This document shows positions 11,581 to 23,357 of a DNA stretch of 64,000 nucleotides, in pieces. The stretch spans positions 61,140 through 125,139 of the forward strand of contig VXAY01001966.1 of assembly GCA_013399855.1 (NCBI GenBank). The letters run 5' to 3'. Each line of letters starts with the position of its first letter. The first letter of the stretch is position 1. The position numbers were made by a program, and so were the translations under genes. The stretch is from Oxyruncus cristatus (taxonomy: Eukaryota > Chordata > Aves > Passeriformes > Cotingidae). The notes below the pieces were generated by a model. The model was not told the origin of the DNA. It did no database searches and saw only the letters and a program-made list of their open reading frames with translations.

Positions 11581-11892
11581 AGCTGCTCATCCCCGCCCAG
11601 ATGAGCCAGGGTTTCTGGCTCGCAGGATGTGCCCCACAGGGCACTTGCTGGAGGCCCTGGAGACCCGAAGGTGGGTGTTTCTGAGCACAAGGACCAACTG
11701 CTAAAGCATTCTCTGGGCTCTAAATGTCGACAGTGCTTCCTGTGCTCTGATCCTGCATCACCAGACAGAGGCTGAGGACCTTGGTGCTGCAGGAGGGGCT
11801 GGGGCTGAGCTCCTGCTGAGCACACGGTGCTGGTCACCAGCTGGCGTCTTTGGTTCTGCCTTCTGGCAATATTCATCATCTGCTCCAGCGCT
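11581..11892. other. Intergenic, nothing recognised
   Basis: Short unique-looking spacer between two CR1 copies. Confidence 0.5.
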
Positions 11893-12134
11893 GTGGATAT
11901 TAGACCTGGACATTGGGAAGGAATTCCTCCTTGTGAGGGTGGGGAGGCCCTGGCACAGGTTGCCCAGAGAAGCTGTGGCTGCCCCTGGATCCCTGGGAGT
12001 GTCCAAAGCCAGGTTGAACAGGGTTTGCAGCAACCTGGGCTGGTGGAAGGTGTCCCTGCCCATGGCAGGGGGTGGCACTGGATGATCTTGAAGGTCTCTC
12101 CCAACCCAAACCATTCTGGGATTCTCTATTCTAA
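11893..12134 (+). mobile_element. CR1 LINE 3' fragment
   Basis: TGGATATTAGACCTGGACAT, GGCACAGGTTGCCCAGAGAA, TGGTGGAAGGTGTCCCTGCC and CCCAACCCAAACCATTCTGG with a GATTCTCTATTCTA tail. Same type as 7425-7938. Confidence 0.94.
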
Positions 12135-12799
12135 AACCAGGCCAGGCTTACGAACCAGGGCCACTGGGATTGTTTGAGAAGCTTGAGGAAAAACAACCCA
12201 AATTCTCGGTGTCCAAGAGGCCTTCAGAGAACTTGGGGTGTTGGAAGTTAAAACTCAATTATGCTTTTTTTTTTCTCTTACCCCTTCTTGTTTTCAAACT
12301 GCAGATGGATCCACCCACCAAGCCTTTTCTGCAGGGCCCTGTGCTGGACACGTATTTACCCAGGAAGCCTGAAGGACTCCTTTCTGCCTGAAGCCTTGTC
12401 CCAATTACCACCATCAAAGCAGAGAGTGACACAGGAGAAAGGCAGGAGGCACATCTGGGGCTGCTCCCCCGTCCTGGAGATGCACTTGGAAAAGCTTTCT
12501 GTGGACACAACTCCCGCCCTCGTAGCTTTTATTCCCCACCATTTCCTACTTACTCAGCTGACAAAACTGCTGCTGCACCTTCTTTCTCCTCTCCCCCAGG
12601 ATTATGATTTTCCTTTATTGTCGTTCTCACTAAGGGCACAACATGATTTATTTTCTGTAAAACAACCTGTGTTACAGTCAAGGCAAATCTAAAGGGCTGG
12701 GTCAGGAAGGGCCATTACAATACATTTTGTACCAAAATGAAATATCAGGAGCGGTTTCTTGGCAGACCTAACGTCTTCCAGGGCTGTTCTTCGGGAATA

Positions 12800-13060
12800 G
12801 CAATCCCAGGCAGGGGCTCTGGAAAAAGTGGAGTGTGTTGGTATAATGAGAGGCTGTATGAGGATGGATATGCATGAGCAGGGCAGATTAATATTTAATG
12901 AACAGTGAAGGCTGCTATCCCTAATCATGGAGTGCCTGGGATTTGCAAAGTGGCTAATTTTCAAGTATTTTGCATGGAATTATTCATGCATTAAAAAGTA
13001 CATGACTCCCTTGCAGTGAAGGGGAATTAAACCCAAGGAAATTTAGTCATCAAAATGTCA
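12800..13060. promoter_or_regulatory. Candidate regulatory element, octamer/homeodomain-like sites
   Basis: Within 260 bp there are several octamer-like words (ATGCATGAG near 12870, ATTTGCAAAG near 12940, ATTTTGCATG near 12968, ATTCATGCATT near 12983). TAAT cores lie among them (ATTAATATTTAATG near 12888, CTAATCATGG near 12921, GCTAATTTTC near 12953). POU and homeodomain proteins bind such words. That the sequence is a functional enhancer is inference. Confidence 0.3.
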
Positions 13061-14122
13061 GGTGTCGGGTCCAGCTGAGACAGGCACGAGGGTGTCACTC
13101 GATTAAAGGACATGATGGTGCTGCAAATAGCAGGATTTGGGCCCAAAGCTTCCTGCAGGGCAGGGATGGCCTCATCCCAATGGGTTTTCTTGGGAACCCA
13201 AAGCACACACATCCCTTGCTGGGCTTTTCGAAGCCTGCAGTGGATTCCAGGGTCGTCAAGAGCTACAGGGCAGGAAAATCCTGGAGACGGATGAAAACCC
13301 AGCACCAGGATACAGGAATCGGGGCAGGAGCAGGGCTGGGCCAAAACCAGGGGCCTCACTTGAGTGGCAGCTCTGACACCCGTGTCATAATCTTTATTTT
13401 TGTTTGTGTTTGGCCTAAATGATTTCTTCAAATTGACTTGTTGATCCAGAGTTTAATGAGACTTTACTTTGGCTTGAGCAAGTGTTTTTTGGAGCTCAGT
13501 TCAGACAATTCTCCTGGCACTTGCTCTCCTCTTTTCCTCATTGGTTTCTGATCAAAGAAGACTGTTCCAAAGAAAATGTCATTTTTGCTTGGGAAATGGG
13601 TTTTTAATTGGGGCTGGGGAGGAGAGATTTTGTTCCCTGGCATCTTTTAAAGGTTTCCACTCCTTCCCTGAGAGAAAACCATTTGCTGAAATGATTGCAT
13701 CTTCTTGAAAGTCATTGTTTGACCCAAACTCAGGGTTTGTGGGGCAGCAGGAGGTGGAGGAGGATGAATCTTCCTCCCCACACAATCTGTGGATGCAACA
13801 AGCTCGTTGGCTTTAATCAGGGAAGACAAAGAACACCAAATAAAAAGCGTTCACAGCTATTGGAATGCAACTCCTTGAGCCAACGAGGGAGAGAAGAGAA
13901 AAATAAGGCAATAAAGGTGTGAGAGAGGCGGAGGAGGGAAGGGCAGCAGGGGTCGAAGATTCATTTTCTCTCCCCCCTCCGAGCCTCGTGCAGAGGATCC
14001 GTGTTATCAGCACAGGCAATAAAGATGATTCGGCTCATTAGGAAGATGCAGCAGGAAAACACGGGAATGGGAAGATCCCACCCAGAGCCCTGACCCTGGA
14101 GGTGGAAGGAGCTGTGTTAATC

Positions 14123-14158
14123 AGGAGGGAGGAGGAGGAGGAGGAGGACGAGGAGGAG
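14123..14158. repeat. (GGA)n microsatellite
   Basis: A tract of GGA triplets with one GAC interruption, purine-rich on the + strand. Confidence 0.9.
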
Positions 14159-14199
14159 CTGCAGCCTTCCCTGGGCTCCCCGGGGGGAAGCAGCTGGAG

Positions 14200-14960
14200 C
14201 AGTTGTGGGCTCGTTATTTTTATAACAAAACGTTGACTGGGAAATCAGCTTCTCCTCTCTCCACGTAAATTAAAACAAAAGGCGAGCCTGAAAAACAGGA
14301 GCAAACGTGTCACATCAGCCCCAGAAAAACGCTTTCATCAACCCAGGGTAAACAGTTTTCTCTCTTGTTTTGTTTTGTTGGCGACTGTACCGGGATTTGG
14401 CACTTTGGGCCTGCCCAAAGCTTATTTATTCATCCTTCATCATTTCGATTTGCTCCCCGAAAAGCAGGATCCATTCTTTTTCCCAGCAATTATTCTAAGT
14501 ACAGCTAGAAAAAAGCCACGGTGAGCCCTAATTCGAATATTAAACACAATTAAAAGACTTTTCTACGTCGGGAATTGTCCTCTTATCTGCCTGCCCATAA
14601 ATGTCAGCGTATTAATGGTCCCAATTTGTCTCAGAGATAGGAAAGGGCTTTTTTTTTCCCCCCCGTTGCCTTTTTGAAGCAGTGGGGGATCAGGCACAGC
14701 AGGTCATGGCCACACAACCACGCAAAAAAAACTTCCTGAGACACTTCTGCCTCAGCTTCAATTGAAAAGCCAGTCCCTTCTGGCCAGCTGATTATTTCTG
14801 CTCTTGAATACACTCTTTAAACCAAGACGTATTATCGAGAAGCAGAAACGGGCAGAGACACATTTTAAATGGCTTTAATTTATTGGACTACGAGCCAGAA
14901 GAAAATTGGAGAAATTAATAACTCAGACTGTGATTAATACGAAGCTTTTTTTTTTTTTTT
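14200..14960. promoter_or_regulatory. AT-rich candidate conserved non-coding stretch
   Basis: A 760-bp AT-rich interval with long unique text and few simple repeats, ending in a T-run at about 14947-14960. It contains several TAAT-type words, such as ATTAAACACAATTAAAAGAC near 14539 and GAAATTAATAACTCAG near 14911. Composition alone suggests, but does not show, constraint. Confidence 0.2.
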
Positions 14961-17900
14961 AATTTTATTTTAAAAAGCTGGAGGGAAGAGGAATTAGAAA
15001 CTTCAGGATGCTTTCTAAGGACCTGGAGAGAAGGTTCAGCTGAGTGTTTGTCCACTGTGGGTCCTCATGTCCTTGTGTTTGACCAAAGCTTTCGAAAACA
15101 CCGACATCCCTCCCATCCAGGGTGTCCAGCTCTGAGAGCTCTTGCTCCCTGGGATTCATTTCCATGGATTTCGTGCATCCTTACCAGGCTAACAGCCTTC
15201 ACTTACTTATTTCTTTAATTGGATTTAAAGCCCACCTCTGGGTGACTTGTTTCTATTCGAAGGTGCACAGAGGGACGGATCCACCACACTGGTGGAACTC
15301 GGGGGATTTCTTGGGAAAGCTGTCTCCAAAAAGTAGTCTCACGTGCATGAACACACGGAAATAAAAGTATTAAAGGCCAAGGGTCACAGGCCAAAAAAAA
15401 AAATTAAAAAAAAAAAAAGGCAAAGAGAAATAAAAATAAAAACAAAGAATGTGCAATTTTGCAATTTTTCACTCCCTTGACCAGACCAAGAGCTGGTTTA
15501 GGGACAGCTAAAAATCAGTGTCCTTGAGAAAAAATGGGGCAACAGACCTGAGCATTGCTGTGAACCAGGCAGGGAACTGCAAACCTGCACGTTTCTGTCG
15601 TGTGTGACATTTCTGAGCTTTCCAGGTGCACAAAAGGCAATTTTCCTCTGCTTTCCAAGGGCGTTTCTTCCAATCTGCACCACTGGCTACAGGTGCCCTA
15701 CGGGCTCAGCTTTTCAGCTGAAAAGAAGGATTTGAAGCAAGTAGAATGTGGCCCTGAAGGGACTGACTTTACCAAGAAAAAGATTGAAGTGGGAATTGAA
15801 GCTTTTCCTCCTGCTTTTATCAAATTCAGGTGGAAAACTGGGCCAGGCCCAGCTGACCACGCTGAGGGGAAGCACTTCAAGGTTTGTCAGTACGTGTTAC
15901 ACTTTCCCCAGGCTTTATTTAGTGAGGGATTTCGGCTTGTCCTCCGTGCTGGAAGATCCCAGGGTGTGTCCTGGGATGGGTGAGCTGGGCAGCAGCACAA
16001 AATGCAGCTTTTTTGGAGATTTTGGGCGAGCAGAGCTTTGGTGGCTGGTGCTGAACGTCCCTACTAAGCTGACTCTGTCCACCCTTTCCCCGTCCCTGCT
16101 TTCTCCTGCATCCACAGTGATTTCTCCCTAATCCCTGTATCCAGAAAAGGGTGGAAACCCCATGCATGGATCTGTTGGGAATTTGCTGAGCAAAACTCCA
16201 TCCTGGGTGTGAATGAGCCCGAGGGCTTTATTGCTGTTGGGAGCCCTTTGCTCCTCTACCTCCCCCATCAGTTCTGCCTGGACTGGTCCTTCTGCTGCTC
16301 TGGAGAAAGGCAGGAGGGAGGTGGAGCTTTTCCATGGATGTGGAGCTCCAGCACAGGACAGCTGGAGCCCAAGGGATGTTGGAGCTGTGGGAAGGGGGCA
16401 CAGTGAGACTGTGCCTAGGGCAGAAACTCCTCTGCTGGCACCTCTGTGTGGCTGGCACTACCCAGCCAACCCTCTTTCCTACCTGCCAGGGCTTTTTCCC
16501 AGGAAAACCTTTGGCTCTGCAGTGTCTCAGTCCTGTGTTGGCCCGGCAGCAGCGACCGAAGCACCAGGTTAATTAAACACACAAGGACTTAATTGCAATT
16601 AAAGCCAAACAAAGTGCTGAATCTGAACAGCAAAGTGACTGGAGGTGGTGGTGGGGGGAGGAAAGGCTGCTTTGCTTGGTCTTGTTTTTATCCTGAGGGC
16701 CAAACAAATGCTACAGCAAGGACGTGCCACTGGCAAGGGTTTAAATGCTGAATAAAAAATCAGGATAAAGACAGAGCCAGGCCTGGGAACAGCCTGGCTC
16801 ATCAAGCAGGAAAATCCCAGGAGCCTGCATTTGGCAAACCTCTTCCCACCTTGCCTGGACTGATCCACCCCACTCCTGACCCACTATCCCAGGGCTGCAG
16901 ACCCACGGAGGAGAGGTCTGATGGCCAAAGCACCCCCTTGGCCACCACCAGAATCCCTGCCAAGGATGCATTCCCAAGGGATCCGCAAGAAGGGCGTGAT
17001 CTCCAAGGAAAAACTCCAGGGCACACCAGGGACCACCTGCAAATGAACCTTTGGGGCATTGCTGTCCCGTGCCCGGCCAGCAATGCCCCGGAGGGCACAG
17101 GGGGGAGGTTTTAGCACCTTCCCACCTCCACTACACAAACCCTGCTGTAGTTGTTTGCAGCAGATCCATCTATTACACTCATTCCAGGCCTGGTTCCCGT
17201 GGAACTGCTCCAGTGTGTCCCACTAAAGGCATAAAGTTGAGAGAAGCCAGTGAATTATAAGGTCCCCGATAGCAGGACTCAGCAAGCAGCTGCTGTTAAT
17301 CTTCCCTTTGCTACTCGTTTTTTGTTCTGCCTGTAATAAATCCCTGTGCCCTTTGCTGTTCAAACTGCAGCCTCACTGCTGGAAAAGGTGGGTGGGGGGC
17401 AGAAATAATAATAAAAAAAAAAGCTGGAGATTGCTGTGTGCAGAAATAAAAGAAGGGATTCATGCCTTGGCCCGGCCAATACTTCTCCTTATCGAGGGCG
17501 GCGTGATCAGCTGGTGTTAAATGTAATGCCAGGGGAACTCATGCTGAACCACAACAGATTGGAAAAGCTGTTGGATTAATGCAGGAAATGGGGCAGACAG
17601 GGCTCTGTGTTTTCTTTCAGCAGGGCTGAATGGGCAGTTGGAGACACGGTGTGATGCTGCTTCCAAACCTGGAGTAACAGCGAGCTGGGAATTTGTTAAT
17701 GAAAGTCTTCTCCCCGAATGCCACCTCTGTGGATTTGCAGCTACTCGTGGGGAAAGGTCATGTTTATAATAAAACCTGAGGAAAGAGAAATCCTGTGACT
17801 ACCTACTATTTGCTTTGGTATGAGCAAAGCAATAATTACTATTTTGGTTCAGAATTGCTTTCAATCTGGGAATTTGTATAAAGCAGAAGTTAAAAATACT

Positions 17901-18842
17901 GAAAAGTCATGAGCAAACACAGCACTCGTAGCGCTCGAATTTCTGCACCTTATGCAGGTCCTTAATCTGTGAAAAAAATTTGGACTTTCGCTGAAGCAGG
18001 GGGGAAAAAAAAAAAAAAGGAAATTCAGAGAAAAATGGCTCGAGGGCTTTGCAAATGTGAGCTGGAGAGAAGAAAAGCAGCAGATCTTCTGACGCAGTGG
18101 GAAAAGCTGCGTCTCGGTGACAGTTCAAACCACCCCCGCCAAGTTCCCTCTGCTCTGCCAGAGATTCACCTTCCTGTGGCTCAACAAATCCCCGATCCCA
18201 GAGCTGATTTCATGGGGCAGAGGTTGATGTAATATCTAGCCCTGATTCCCGCTGACAACAAGACAGCTTCATCCTGCTTGTCAGGCTGGGAGAATCCAGG
18301 AGGAGATTCCCATGCACCGCCAGGCAGGAGCGGTGGGAGATGGGCCCTGTGTGGCTGGGAATCACACCCCTGCAGAGCCATCGCCGGTGCCCGGTGCCAG
18401 AAAACATGCAGCTGGTCATGGCAAGACCATAAAGGTTGTGGCAAGGGTGAAGAACATCCAGAGGGATAAAGCACCCGCTGACAGAGTCGGAAAATGGAAA
18501 GAAAAAAAAAAAAAAAAAGCTTTCGGCCCAATCCCCTCTCCCTCGGGGCTGGAAATGTTGTGTGGCTCTTCACAGCCACGCGAGCAGCGGGGTTCTGGCC
18601 GAGGGTGTTCCAAGGATGGTCCCACCAGGAATTCTGCTGAGGAGAATGAGTGCCAAGCCACTGCCATCCACCAGGGCAGGTAACAGGGCTTTCAGCTGCT
18701 CTGGGAAGGAACAGAACTGGGTTGATCACATCTGAAGGACTTCTCAAGGCCTCAGCAACACAGCCCTCACCTGGGACGCGGCCTCTTGCTCCTCCCAGCA
18801 CGGCTGGCTGAGGACAGACCCAATGGTTGGACACAAGAATGG

Positions 18843-19335
18843 AACAGAACAGAATTATTAGGGTTGGAAAAGACCTCCAGGATCATCAAGCCCGACCTTT
18901 GACCAAATAAATCCTATCACAAAGTGCTGCATCTACTCACTGTTGGAACACCTCCAGGGTTGGTGACTCCCTGGGCAGTTCCAGGGCCTTACCACTCTTT
19001 CAGCGAAGGAATTTTCCCAATATCCAGCCTGACCCTCCCCTGGCCCAGCTGGAGGCCGTTCCCTCTCCTCCTGGCCCTTGTTCCCTGGGAGCAGAGCCCG
19101 ACCCCCCCCGGCTCCCCCCTCCTGTCAGGGAGTTGCAGAGCCAGAAGGTCCCCCCTGAGCCTCCTTTTCTCCAGGCTGAGCCCCCCCAGCTCCCTCAACC
19201 CCTCCTGCTGCTCCAGCCCCTTCCCCAGCTCCGTTCCCTTCTCTGGACACGGCTCCAGCCCCTTCATGTCCTTCTTGTCACGAGGGGCCCAGAACTGACC
19301 TCAGGACTCAAGGTGTGACCCCACCAGTGCCCAGC
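18843..19335 (-). mobile_element. CR1 LINE, longer 3' copy
   Basis: Reverse-oriented: TTAGGGTTGGAAAAGACCTC, CAGCCTGACCCTCCCCTGGC, TCCTGTCAGGGAGTTGCAGA and TCCTTTTCTCCAGGCTGAGC. The distal part is the ORF2 C-terminal region with broken frames. A C8 run at 19102-19109 corresponds to the G-runs in the sense copies at 31519 and 47645. Confidence 0.94.
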
Positions 19336-20809
19336 ATGAGCCGCCTGGGACTGGTGGTCTTGAGGGGTTGACCCTGCCAATGACCCCTTGGGTGTCAAAC
19401 AGGCAGAGGGAAACCAAGCAGAATTACTCCCACAGACTCTGTAACTCCTGGGTCTTGAATAGCTTCTACCTGCATCTTGAAAATTTCCATCAGAATTGCT
19501 GGAAAAGGAATTTTTCGACACCGCTGCTGTGGCGGGAAACACCAAGACCGATGTTCTCCCCGCCACGTGGTCCCCAGGGAGGAACATCAGAGCATTTTCT
19601 GTGAGGACACTTCTATTTTTTAAACGATTCCAGCCAGCAGATGTTACTGATTGGTGTAGAAACCCTCACCATGTGAAGGAACTTGAAGAGCAGTTGGTGC
19701 TCCGCTCTCGGAGCGAGAGCTTGCCGTGAGCACACCTTTGGTCTGCGAGGAATCTTTGTCCATCTTGAATTTTGGGCCATTTTCAGTGCTCCTGCTCCTG
19801 CAAGCCAACGACTGCCCTCCCACCCAGGAAAGAAAGCCCTGAGCCTCCCTCTCTCCAGGTTGATTTTCACACAGTAGAACTCCTTCTGTAGGCAATTCTC
19901 CCACTTCCAGCAGATGAGGAGTCACAACGAAGTAGCCCTGAGTAGGAGTAGAATATGAAAAACAGACTCTTGCAGGGGAAGAAAAGATGTGAACTTAATG
20001 AACTCACCGTCTCAGTCCTACAAAATTGAGCAAGGGAGCAAAGTCATTTCTCAAGTGACAGTTGTGTTTTTGCTTCCAAGTATTATTTTTTTCTTTCAGC
20101 TCTGCCAAGTGGTGTAATAAAAGAGGTGACTTTGCTCCTCGTACTTTGCCCAGTTGATTTTCCCCAAATGCCAAATTGTGTCTGGTGTCCTCAGAAGGTG
20201 TAAAATTAACCGGGAGTCGCCCCCATTTGCAAGTGCAAATCTGTTAGAAGGGGTTTGTAGTAACACAAGGCTTGGATAACGCAGCACAGGGAAAGAGGCT
20301 TCAAAAAAATCAGTGTAGACTCACGTCCACAGAATGAAAATCCTTGGTCTCCTCGTTCCATTTACATCTTCACGCTGTTATATCCACGCTGGCGTCTTTG
20401 AGCCACTCTGTAGGATGTACTGGAGGGATTTTTAATACACTCGGATGTTTGGGAGCACTGAACGTTCCACTTACATTTTTTTTTATTTACCCAAACCTTC
20501 AGACATTATTAAAACGAAACCCTGTGATATTTCTGAGGCAAATGCCAGGGATTTTCGAATTCCAGGGATGTAATTTCAGTTGAGGGTGAAAAGCCAGAGC
20601 AGGGATTTGAGACTTCCACCCCATCAGACCCTTCTGCCCTGGGTGGGACCAGGGGAATTGCCCAGGATTTCCTCTAAGAACATCCCTGATGGATCCACTT
20701 GCTGCCCTGTCCAGAAGCAAACGTGAGCCCTTTCCTCCATTTCTTTCCAAATTGCTGCATCCCAGCAGTTGCTTTGGGGTCCTTTGTGCAAAGAGAAACC
20801 AGTTGGTTA
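19336..20809. other. Intergenic, nothing recognised
   Basis: Unique-looking sequence. T-rich runs lie near 20086 and 20477. No coding evidence. Confidence 0.5.
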
Positions 20810-20918
20810 AATCACAGGACCCCAGAATGGTTTGGGTGGGAAGGGACCTTAAAGCCCACCCAGTGCCACCCCCTGCCATGGGCAGGGACACCTTCCACTA
20901 GCCCAGGTTGCTCCAAGC
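20810..20918 (-). mobile_element. CR1 LINE 3' end fragment
   Basis: AATCACAGGACCCCAGAATG, GGTGGGAAGGGACCTTAAAG, CATGGGCAGGGACACCTTCC and GCCCAGGTTGCTCCAAG in the reverse CR1 orientation. Confidence 0.93.
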
Positions 20919-21386
20919 TGACCTTTAGGGTGACAATGTCCCTCCAAATCCATTGCTGGGGGTCAGGACCATCAGGTGTGGACCCTCCCATCACCCTCAA
21001 CATTTTCTGCCCCGTTTTTGTGGGGTAGCACAGTTGGGCACATCAAAGCAGAGTTAAATTAGCAGCCTGCAATGAAAATCAAATATGTTTGGGCATTTCC
21101 CCTTCATTTCTCCCCTCACCAGAGGTTCCAGGGCTGCAACTGATGATACTGAGTTAAGAAGCAGAAACTTTTAACCGAGCTTTGGCCTTCACGGGAAAAA
21201 AGGAGCGGTAACATGGGGTGGTTGAGACCCCTTTGTAGGGAAACATGTGGCAAAGCTGACAGTAAAACACTGTTCTCCAGGTGAATTGTGAATATTGACT
21301 TAGGAGAGGATTTTCCCTGGGAATTACTGAAATAACTGCTGTTTGCCCCCCCTCCCCACAGCTCTCAGAGGCGGGTTCAGCCTCAA
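20919..21386. other. Intergenic, nothing recognised
   Basis: Unique-looking spacer up to the start of the longest CR1 copy in the window. Confidence 0.5.
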
Positions 21387-22043
21387 AGGCAGCGATGCTC
21401 AGGTGGCCAAGAAGGCCAATGGATCCTGGGCTGGCTCAGGAACAGTGTGGCAGCAGGAACAGGGAAGTGATTCTGCCCCTGGACTCAGCACTGGTGAGGC
21501 CACCCCTGGAGTGCTGTGTCCAGTTCTGGGCCCCTCAGCTCAGGAAGGACATGGAGGGGCTGGAGCAGGGCCAGAGAAGAGCAACGAGGCTGGGGAAGGG
21601 ACTGGAGCACAAGTGCTGTGAGGAGAGGCTGAGGGAGCTGGGGTTGTTCAGCCTGGAGAAGAGAAGGCTCAGGGGAGACCTCATCGCTCTCTACAACTCC
21701 CTGACAGGAGGGGGGAGCCAGGTGGGGGTTGGTCTCTGCTCCCAGGAACCAGCAGTGGGACAAGAGGGCTCGGCCTTAAGCTGTGCCAGGGCAGGTTTAG
21801 GTTGGATATCAGAAAGAAATTCTTTCCAGAGAGGGTAATCAGCCATTGGAATGGGCTGCCCAGGGAAGTGGTGGATTCTCCGTCCCTGGAGGTGTTTAAG
21901 ATGAGGCTGGACGTGGCACTGAGTGCCATAGTCCAGTAACCGCGGTGGTGTTGGATCAAGGGTTGGGCTTGGTGATCTTGGAGGTCCTTTCCAACCCATC
22001 TGATTCTACGATTCTATGTTTCTATGATTCTATGATTCTATGA
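21387..22043 (+). mobile_element. CR1 LINE, longest copy in the window, with ORF2 C-terminal remnant
   Basis: About 657 bp. The first 450 bp or so translate into a decayed end of the CR1 reverse-transcriptase protein, with recognisable pieces such as [21 protein letters not shown] and [18 protein letters not shown]. The 3' part matches the subfamily at 8200-8413 and ends in about four GATTCTAT units. Avian CR1 ORF2 carries endonuclease and reverse-transcriptase domains; this copy lacks both and is inactive. Confidence 0.95.
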
Positions 22044-23357
22044 TGTTCACAGGTGGGCAGCGACTCCGGGGCGCACGAGCTCAGAGTTTAGGAGATAATT
22101 CCTCCTTCCGTTCACTGCTGTGCCCAAAATCCAGACCGTGCTGCTGCAGCCCAGCTGCTCCCTGCCTTTGTGAGTCATGGCTGGGGAGAAGTTCACAGGG
22201 CTTCCCCTGGTCTGTGGCAGCACCGAGACACCCCATGACTTCCCGGATGACGGATGGATGGACGTGACCTGCTCTGCTGCAATTGCCTTTGGAACAAACA
22301 CCAGCACAACCCAGAGTGCCACCAACTGAAGCCAAATATTTCCATGTGCAGCTTTGCTGTCGTCTGCGCCTCCTGGGGCACTGGAGATGCTCCTTTCAGT
22401 GCCAGGGAGGTAATTTGGGGAAAGATTCCCTCCTACCCCACACTGTGTCTTCCTCAGTCATACACTGAAGCTCATCCTGCTGGGATTTCTCTGAAGCCCT
22501 CAGAGTTTTCCTCCTGGGTGGTGCCCACTTTCACCTCGGGATGGTTGTTTTTTGGTTGTTCCTTACTTTGGGAAGTCATGGGTGAGGATTATGTTCTTAG
22601 GAGGTTTCTTTTGCCCTCTGCTTAGATGCACAGTGCTGTTTGCTTTCTGAAAGACGCAGATCTATTTGTCTGTAGTGATACAGCACCAGAAAGGGGCAAA
22701 TTCTTTGTCTCTTTTCCAAATCTTACCCTAAATCTGGGGCGGGGACCCGGGGGCGCCTAAATGTGCTGCCCAGTGCTGAAGATCCCAGCGAGAACCACTC
22801 TGGACGTTTTCCTTTGCAGGCACCACCATCTAGTGCCGCTCTCTGGAACTTCACGTTTTCCCCCCGGAATTTATCCCGCACTTGCAATCGATCCTTGGAG
22901 CTCGTGGAACGTTTTTGGATTGTGGAAAATGAAACTGGGAGGTGCAAATGGAGAGGTTTGTTGGCTTGTCTTTTCCTGAGACGTGCCTCAGGGTCTGAGT
23001 GGATCACACCAGGAATTTTACAAGGGACCTTCAGGTCTAAGATGTGCAGGGGCTACAGACTCTGCTGGGGGACCTGCTTTGCTTTCCAGGGTGCTGGAAT
23101 TTCCCCCAAAATTAGATAAAGAGGGAGCAACGTGACTGTTACTCATCTACAGGTTTAATAGCTTTGTATTTTTGTCTGCCCTGAGATGCTCCTCCAGGGC
23201 TGGTTTCACATGGAAGCTGATTTTCCCAAATACCAACAGGGAGTGCCCCAAGTCCAGACTTTGAGGAGAATTGCCTGGCAAAGCACGATGGAAAGCTGTG
23301 GAATGTTCCCTGTTCCTCCCTAGCCCGTGGCATCCTGTTCATGGTCACGACCTGAGC
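22044..23357. other. Intergenic, nothing recognised
   Basis: Unique-looking sequence between a CR1 copy and the 1.3-kb tail-like array. No coding evidence. Confidence 0.5.

Larger units (their letters stand above)
12135..18842. other. 6.7-kb CR1-free intergenic block, no gene seen
   Basis: No CR1 copy was recognised here, unlike both flanks. The block is locally AT-rich, with many TAAT cores, and contains the candidate regulatory stretches at 12800-13060, 14200-14960 and 17690-17920. It also holds A-runs (15396-15419, 18005-18018, 18501-18518) and a GGA tract at 14123-14158. Open frames on both strands are short and unrecognisable. Confidence 0.55.

Noticed and set aside
21387..22043. Possible intact retrotransposon
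   Set aside because: Only the end of ORF2 and the 3' end remain. There is no endonuclease or reverse-transcriptase core, and the remnant frame is degraded.
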